A stretch of 45,880 nt of DNA from Flavobacteriales bacterium (GTDB taxonomy: Bacteria; Bacteroidota; Bacteroidia; Flavobacteriales_D; Parvicellaceae). How positions within the stretch are numbered: the stretch's first letter is position 1; every line of letters begins with the position of its first letter. Positions 42,429-45,880 of the stretch are shown one piece after another. A program made the translations under genes and the position numbers. The stretch lies in contig JAGYKU010000020.1 in assembly GCA_018401455.1 (NCBI GenBank), positions 1 through 45,880 of the forward strand, read 5' to 3'. The notes below the pieces were generated by a model, which did not search any database, was not told the origin of the DNA, and saw only the letters and a program-made list of their open reading frames with translations.

Positions 42429-43847
42429 ATGAGAGAAAGTTTTGATGACGAAGAAGATGAAAATGAAGATTTAGGTTTTTCAGCTATCAATAAGTATGAA
42501 CAAATGCTCGCTGAAAATGGCACTGCCTATTTTGATGTTGAAGAAATTGTTGAAATAGTAGAATACTACATGGAAGATGATGACTTGGAGGCTGGACTAG
42601 AAGCATGTGAGTTTGGATTGAACCAACACGCTAATGAAGCCACTTTGATGATTCTCAAAAGCGAAATATATCTTGATTTAGATCAATCGAGAAAAGCTTT
42701 GGAAACGTTGCAGAAAGCTGTTTCTTTTAATCCTTGCAATTCTGAAGTTTTTACTGCCATCGGAAGTATGTATTCCAGATTAAAAAGTCCCAAAGAAGCG
42801 ATTTATTACTACGAAAAAGCATTGGTTTACGTAACTGAAGAAGAAAAAGAAGAGGTTTTGTTTGATATTGCTTTTGAATATCAGAATTTAAGACAGTTTG
42901 ATGCTTCACTTAAATATTTTATAAAAATTATTGAAGAGAATCCCAATAATGAAACAGCCATGTTTGAAATTGGTTTGTGCTACAGTGAGTTAGAAAGAGA
43001 CGAAGAGGCTATCAAGTTTTTCAATGAATACTTAGATTTACATCCTTATTCTTATATTGGATGGTTCAACTTGGCCAATTCATACATGAAAAAAGAAATG
43101 TTTGATGAAGCCATTTTTGCTTTTGATTACAGTATCATTATCAATGAGTTTTTTCCAGCAGCTTATTATGGAAAAGCGAATGGATTCATTCAGAAAAAAG
43201 AATACGAAAAAGCTATTTTGGTTTTGAACGAAACTTTTGGATTGGAACAACCACATACTTTCGTATATTGCTCAATAGGAGAGTGCTACGAGAAAATGGA
43301 GCAGTACGATAAAGCGTTGACTTATTATGAGAAAAGTATCGAGTTGGACAAAAACTATCCTGATGCTTGGGTAGGAATGGCTGTGGTTTACAAAATAAAA
43401 GAACAATTTGAAAAATCCTTAAAGCATATCAATAAAGCAATTAAGTTAGATGCAACTAATATTGATTATTTGAGTGTAAAAGCAGAAATTTATGAGGATT
43501 TAAAAGAATATGACAAAGCAATAGCAATATATGAATCGATTATAAAAATAGAACCTTCTGATGTAGATACTTGGTTCAATTACGGAGCGCTACTAGGAGA
43601 TATGGAAGAGTTTGATGCTGCAATTGATATTCTTGAAAAAGGATTTGAGTTGACACAATCTACAGAACTATTTTTTAAGATGACAGCAGTGAGTTTTGAT
43701 GCCAAAAATGATTTACTTGGATTGAGTTTGTTGAAAAAAGGCTTGAATAAATTCGGAAAAGACATCACTAAATTCTATGAGTATTATCCTAATTATACCG
43801 ATAATGCTGCGATTATGGAATTGATAAATAAAAATAAAGATTTATAA
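42429..43847 (+). CDS. tetratricopeptide repeat protein
   Basis: 472 residues, cytoplasmic, with an acidic N-terminus (DDEEDENEDLG) and about eleven TPR units from residue 50 to 450 (for example SPKEAIYYYEKALVYVT, DEEAIKFFNEYLDLHP, DKALTYYEKSIELDKNY, EKSLKHINKAIKLDATN, DKAIAIYESIIKIEPSD). It is a solenoid scaffold without enzymatic motifs. Proteins of this kind are often found before phosphosulfolactate synthase in Bacteroidota. The next gene starts 15 bp after the stop. Confidence 0.9.
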   Translation: MRESFDDEEDENEDLGFSAINKYEQMLAENGTAYFDVEEIVEIVEYYMEDDDLEAGLEACEFGLNQHANEATLMILKSEIYLDLDQSRKALETLQKAVSFNPCNSEVFTAIGSMYSRLKSPKEAIYYYEKALVYVTEEEKEEVLFDIAFEYQNLRQFDASLKYFIKIIEENPNNETAMFEIGLCYSELERDEEAIKFFNEYLDLHPYSYIGWFNLANSYMKKEMFDEAIFAFDYSIIINEFFPAAYYGKANGFIQKKEYEKAILVLNETFGLEQPHTFVYCSIGECYEKMEQYDKALTYYEKSIELDKNYPDAWVGMAVVYKIKEQFEKSLKHINKAIKLDATNIDYLSVKAEIYEDLKEYDKAIAIYESIIKIEPSDVDTWFNYGALLGDMEEFDAAIDILEKGFELTQSTELFFKMTAVSFDAKNDLLGLSLLKKGLNKFGKDITKFYEYYPNYTDNAAIMELINKNKDL

Positions 43848-43862
43848 ATTATATATAACTAA

Positions 43863-44651
43863 ATGAATTTTAAATTAACACACATACCCAAAAGAGACGA
43901 GAAACCTCGTAAGCAAGGTGTCACAATGATGATGGATAAGGGTTTGAGCATTAGAGAGGTTGAAGATTTTATTGAAACTTCTGGTCATTTAACAGATTTG
44001 GTAAAATTTGGTTTTGGAACTTCGTATGTTACCACTAAATTAAAAGAAAAAATAAAGTTGTACCAAGATGCAGGCATCAAAACCTATTTTGGAGGTACTT
44101 TATTTGAAGCGTTTTACGTAAGAAAAAAAATGTCTGATTTCAGAAAACTAGTAGATGAAGTAGGAATGGATACCTTAGAAGTTTCCGATGGTTCTATCAT
44201 TATTCCTCACGATGAAAAATGCGAATTGATTCATAAATTCAGTAAAGATTACACCGTTTTGAGTGAAGTAGGCTCTAAAGAAGCGGGAATCATTATAAGT
44301 CCAGCAAAATGGGTAAAAATGATGACCAACGAGTTGGAGGCAGGATCTTGGAAAGTAATCGCAGAAGGAAGAGAAAGCGGTTCTGTGGGAATTTTCAGAC
44401 CAAATGGAAAGCCACATACCATGTTGGTAAACAAAATCAAAGCGAAAGTAAAACCAGAAAATATACTATGGGAAGCACCTGTTAAAAATCAACAAGTTTG
44501 GTTTATTAATTTGTTTGGACCTAACGTTAATCTTGGAAATATCGCGCACAATGATATGATTCCTTTGGAGTGCTTGAGAATTGGTTTAAGAGGAGATACT
44601 TTCTTTAATTATTTACCAGAAAACATTGTAGAAGCAGCAAAACAGCAGTGA
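43863..44651 (+). CDS. phosphosulfolactate synthase (ComA family)
   Basis: 262 residues, full length for ComA: RKQGVTMMMDKGLSIREVED, VKFGFGTSYVTTKLKEKI, GTLFEAFYVRKKMSDF, TLEVSDGSIIIPHDEK, VLSEVGSKEAG, WKVIAEGRESGSVGIF, and LFGPNVNLGNIAHNDMIPLE. ComA adds sulfite to phosphoenolpyruvate to give phosphosulfolactate. In archaea this leads to coenzyme M, in Bacillus to spore sulfolactate. In Bacteroidota the product is not well established; sulfonolipid or cysteate-related routes are possible, and ComB/ComC are not in this window. It overlaps nothing but lies one base from the rhodanese gene. Confidence 0.93.
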   Translation: MNFKLTHIPKRDEKPRKQGVTMMMDKGLSIREVEDFIETSGHLTDLVKFGFGTSYVTTKLKEKIKLYQDAGIKTYFGGTLFEAFYVRKKMSDFRKLVDEVGMDTLEVSDGSIIIPHDEKCELIHKFSKDYTVLSEVGSKEAGIIISPAKWVKMMTNELEAGSWKVIAEGRESGSVGIFRPNGKPHTMLVNKIKAKVKPENILWEAPVKNQQVWFINLFGPNVNLGNIAHNDMIPLECLRIGLRGDTFFNYLPENIVEAAKQQ

Positions 44652-44652
44652 T

Positions 44653-44937
44653 ATGACAATTACTTTTGAAACTATAAACACAGTTGAAAATCCCATTTTA
44701 GTCGATATTAGAGAAGAATACGAAAGGGTAAACTGTATGATTGAAAATACTTTGTTCTGTCCAATGGGTATTTTGATGGAGGAAATTAAAAACTTTTCTG
44801 AAAATAACAATTATATTTTGTTTTGTCAAAGCGGAAACCGTTCGCTAAATATGGTGAAATTGATAAAAACTAAAGGACATCATAACTTTTATAGTTTGGA
44901 TGGCGGAGCCAATTTACTCAAAGAAAAAGGTGTTTAA
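44653..44937 (+). CDS. single-domain rhodanese
   Basis: 94 residues with the rhodanese core: ENPILVDIREEYERVNCMIE, then the active-site loop FCQSGNRSLNMV with Cys58 as predicted sulfur carrier. Such small proteins move sulfane sulfur or thiosulfate sulfur. Starting one base after the phosphosulfolactate synthase stop suggests a link with its sulfite supply (inference). Its stop overlaps the next start (TAATG). Confidence 0.92.
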   Translation: MTITFETINTVENPILVDIREEYERVNCMIENTLFCPMGILMEEIKNFSENNNYILFCQSGNRSLNMVKLIKTKGHHNFYSLDGGANLLKEKGV

Positions 44938-45880
44938 TGAAAAAAGAAAAGTCTTTTAAAGATTATAGTTTAATCACAATTAAAGGTTTGGGAATGGGGG
45001 CCGCTGATGTAGTGCCTGGTGTATCTGGAGGAACTATAGCATTCATCACTGGGATTTATGAAGAGCTTTTGACCACTATAAGTAGTGTGAATATTGAAGC
45101 CTTAAAGAAATTAAAGTCTGAAGGTATTGCATCTTTTTGGAAGCATATCAATGGAAATTTTATTGTGGCGTTGTTTCTCGGAATTGCCATAAGTATTCTT
45201 TCATTAGCCAAGTTGATTACTTTTCTGATGGAACATCACGCTATTTCGCTTTGGAGTTTCTTTTTAGGATTGGTGGCTGCATCAGTAGTTTACGTAGGAA
45301 AGCAAATTAAAGAGTGGAACTTAAAAACATTAGTTGGATTGATTTTAGGCGCTGTGTTTGCTTTTTGGATAACTATTTTACCACCTTTGGGGCAAACAGA
45401 TGCTACATGGTTTGTATTTGTCTCTGGGATGATTGCTATTTGTGCTATGATTCTGCCTGGAATCTCAGGAAGTTTTATTTTATTGATTCTTGGGTCTTAC
45501 GAAACTGTGATGACTGCCATTTCAGATAAGAAATTATTGACTATAGCTGCTTTTGCTGGCGGGTGTTTGATTGGTTTACTGTCTTTTTCTAGAGTTTTGA
45601 AATGGCTCTTCAAAAAACATGAAAGCATTACGATTGCTGTGCTCACTGGATTTTTAATCGGTTCTTTGAATAAGCTATGGCCTTGGAAAATCACTTTGAA
45701 AGAGTATATAAAACATAAAGGTGAGGCAAATGAGAAAATTGTTCCTTTGGTACAAGAAAATATTTTACCATCTGAATTTTCTGGAGATCCTCAAACGCTC
45801 AATGCTTTGTTTTTTGCTTTGGCTGGTTTGATTTTGATTTTCGGTATGGAGTTCGTTGCAAAGAAAATGAAAGCAAAAAA
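44937..45880 (+). CDS. DUF368 undecaprenyl-phosphate translocase (PopT-like), 3' end outside the window
   Basis: 314 residues visible, open at the window edge. The DUF368 start is textbook: KGLGMGAADVVPGVSGGTIA then FITGIYEEL; later PGISGSFILLILGSYE repeats the motif in the second half, as in the inverted-repeat fold. About eight membrane helices are seen, with the conserved NSLNKLWPWK-like segment (GSLNKLWPWKITLKEYIK). DUF368 proteins have been shown to recycle undecaprenyl phosphate across the inner membrane for wall and envelope glycan synthesis. The ATG overlaps the rhodanese stop by one base, making it the fourth gene of the operon. Confidence 0.92.
   Translation, partial: MKKEKSFKDYSLITIKGLGMGAADVVPGVSGGTIAFITGIYEELLTTISSVNIEALKKLKSEGIASFWKHINGNFIVALFLGIAISILSLAKLITFLMEHHAISLWSFFLGLVAASVVYVGKQIKEWNLKTLVGLILGAVFAFWITILPPLGQTDATWFVFVSGMIAICAMILPGISGSFILLILGSYETVMTAISDKKLLTIAAFAGGCLIGLLSFSRVLKWLFKKHESITIAVLTGFLIGSLNKLWPWKITLKEYIKHKGEANEKIVPLVQENILPSEFSGDPQTLNALFFALAGLILIFGMEFVAKKMKAK

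Overview
The window looks like a piece of a chromosome from a low-GC member of the Bacteroidota, probably close to Flavobacteriales. Evidence: strongly AT-rich DNA; several TAnnTTTG-type -7 promoter boxes instead of TATAAT; few Shine-Dalgarno sequences; a PorQ-type type IX secretion (T9SS) protein; secreted proteins with T9SS C-terminal sorting domains; and many families typical of this phylum (DUF4920, DUF4159, bifunctional nuclease with UVR motif, GH3/beta-lactamase fusion, choice-of-anchor B). No rRNA, tRNA, CRISPR array, intact insertion sequence, prophage or defence island was seen.

Layout. 1-4.3 kb: the 3' end of an unknown gene, a Fic-domain AMP transferase, a decayed pnuC-nadR nicotinamide riboside salvage pair, and a secreted S51 (cyanophycinase-like) peptidase. 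4.7-9.4 kb: a secreted LVIVD-repeat protein with an out-of-frame sorting domain, an alkyltransferase-like DNA repair protein, a decayed TPR-SpoIIE phosphatase, and an unusual cold-shock-like/beta-solenoid protein. 9.5-17.2 kb: a frameshifted concentrative nucleoside transporter, a bifunctional nuclease, small lipoproteins, a three-gene operon (endonuclease-like, DUF2237, GreA-like), an aldo/keto reductase and a MATE exporter. 17.3-24.7 kb: small lipoprotein and hypothetical genes (one with two in-frame TAG codons), a large GH3-serine hydrolase for cell-wall turnover, a frameshifted GT39-like glycosyltransferase, and an outer-membrane barrel. 24.7-33.4 kb: a truncated DksA/TraR, an unrecognised regulator-like gene behind a phased TTAAGT cluster, an HMG-CoA lyase operon, a regulatory-domain surface protein, a DUF58 protein and an asparagine-synthetase-B-like secreted protein. 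34-39 kb: PorQ, HutI, a SiaC-like DUF1987 protein, DUF4159 and a ureohydrolase. 39-45.9 kb: an RRM protein, a PIF1-like helicase, YchJ, a hotdog thioesterase, and an operon of TPR, phosphosulfolactate synthase, rhodanese and a DUF368 undecaprenyl-phosphate translocase cut by the window end.

How genes connect. Imidazolonepropionase and a nearby ureohydrolase may share amino-acid catabolism (histidine or arginine). PorQ, the sorting-domain proteins and the barrels belong to the T9SS/outer-membrane programme. The GH3-beta-lactamase protein, the GT39 protein and DUF368 act on the envelope.

An unusual number of genes carry one-base frameshifts. Several sit in short homopolymers (T4 at 5854-5857, G4 at 22846-22849, a short A run in the signal peptide near 33432, a T run in the RRM start), which fits consensus indel errors. 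Others (pnuC, nadR, SpoIIE) carry several lesions and look like true decay. Calls of broken genes should be read with this in mind. No single feature stands out as a clear, complete undescribed system. The best leads are the cold-shock-like/solenoid protein, the phased TTAAGT cluster at 26.3 kb, the distant inverted repeat pair, and the phosphosulfolactate synthase/DUF368 operon.
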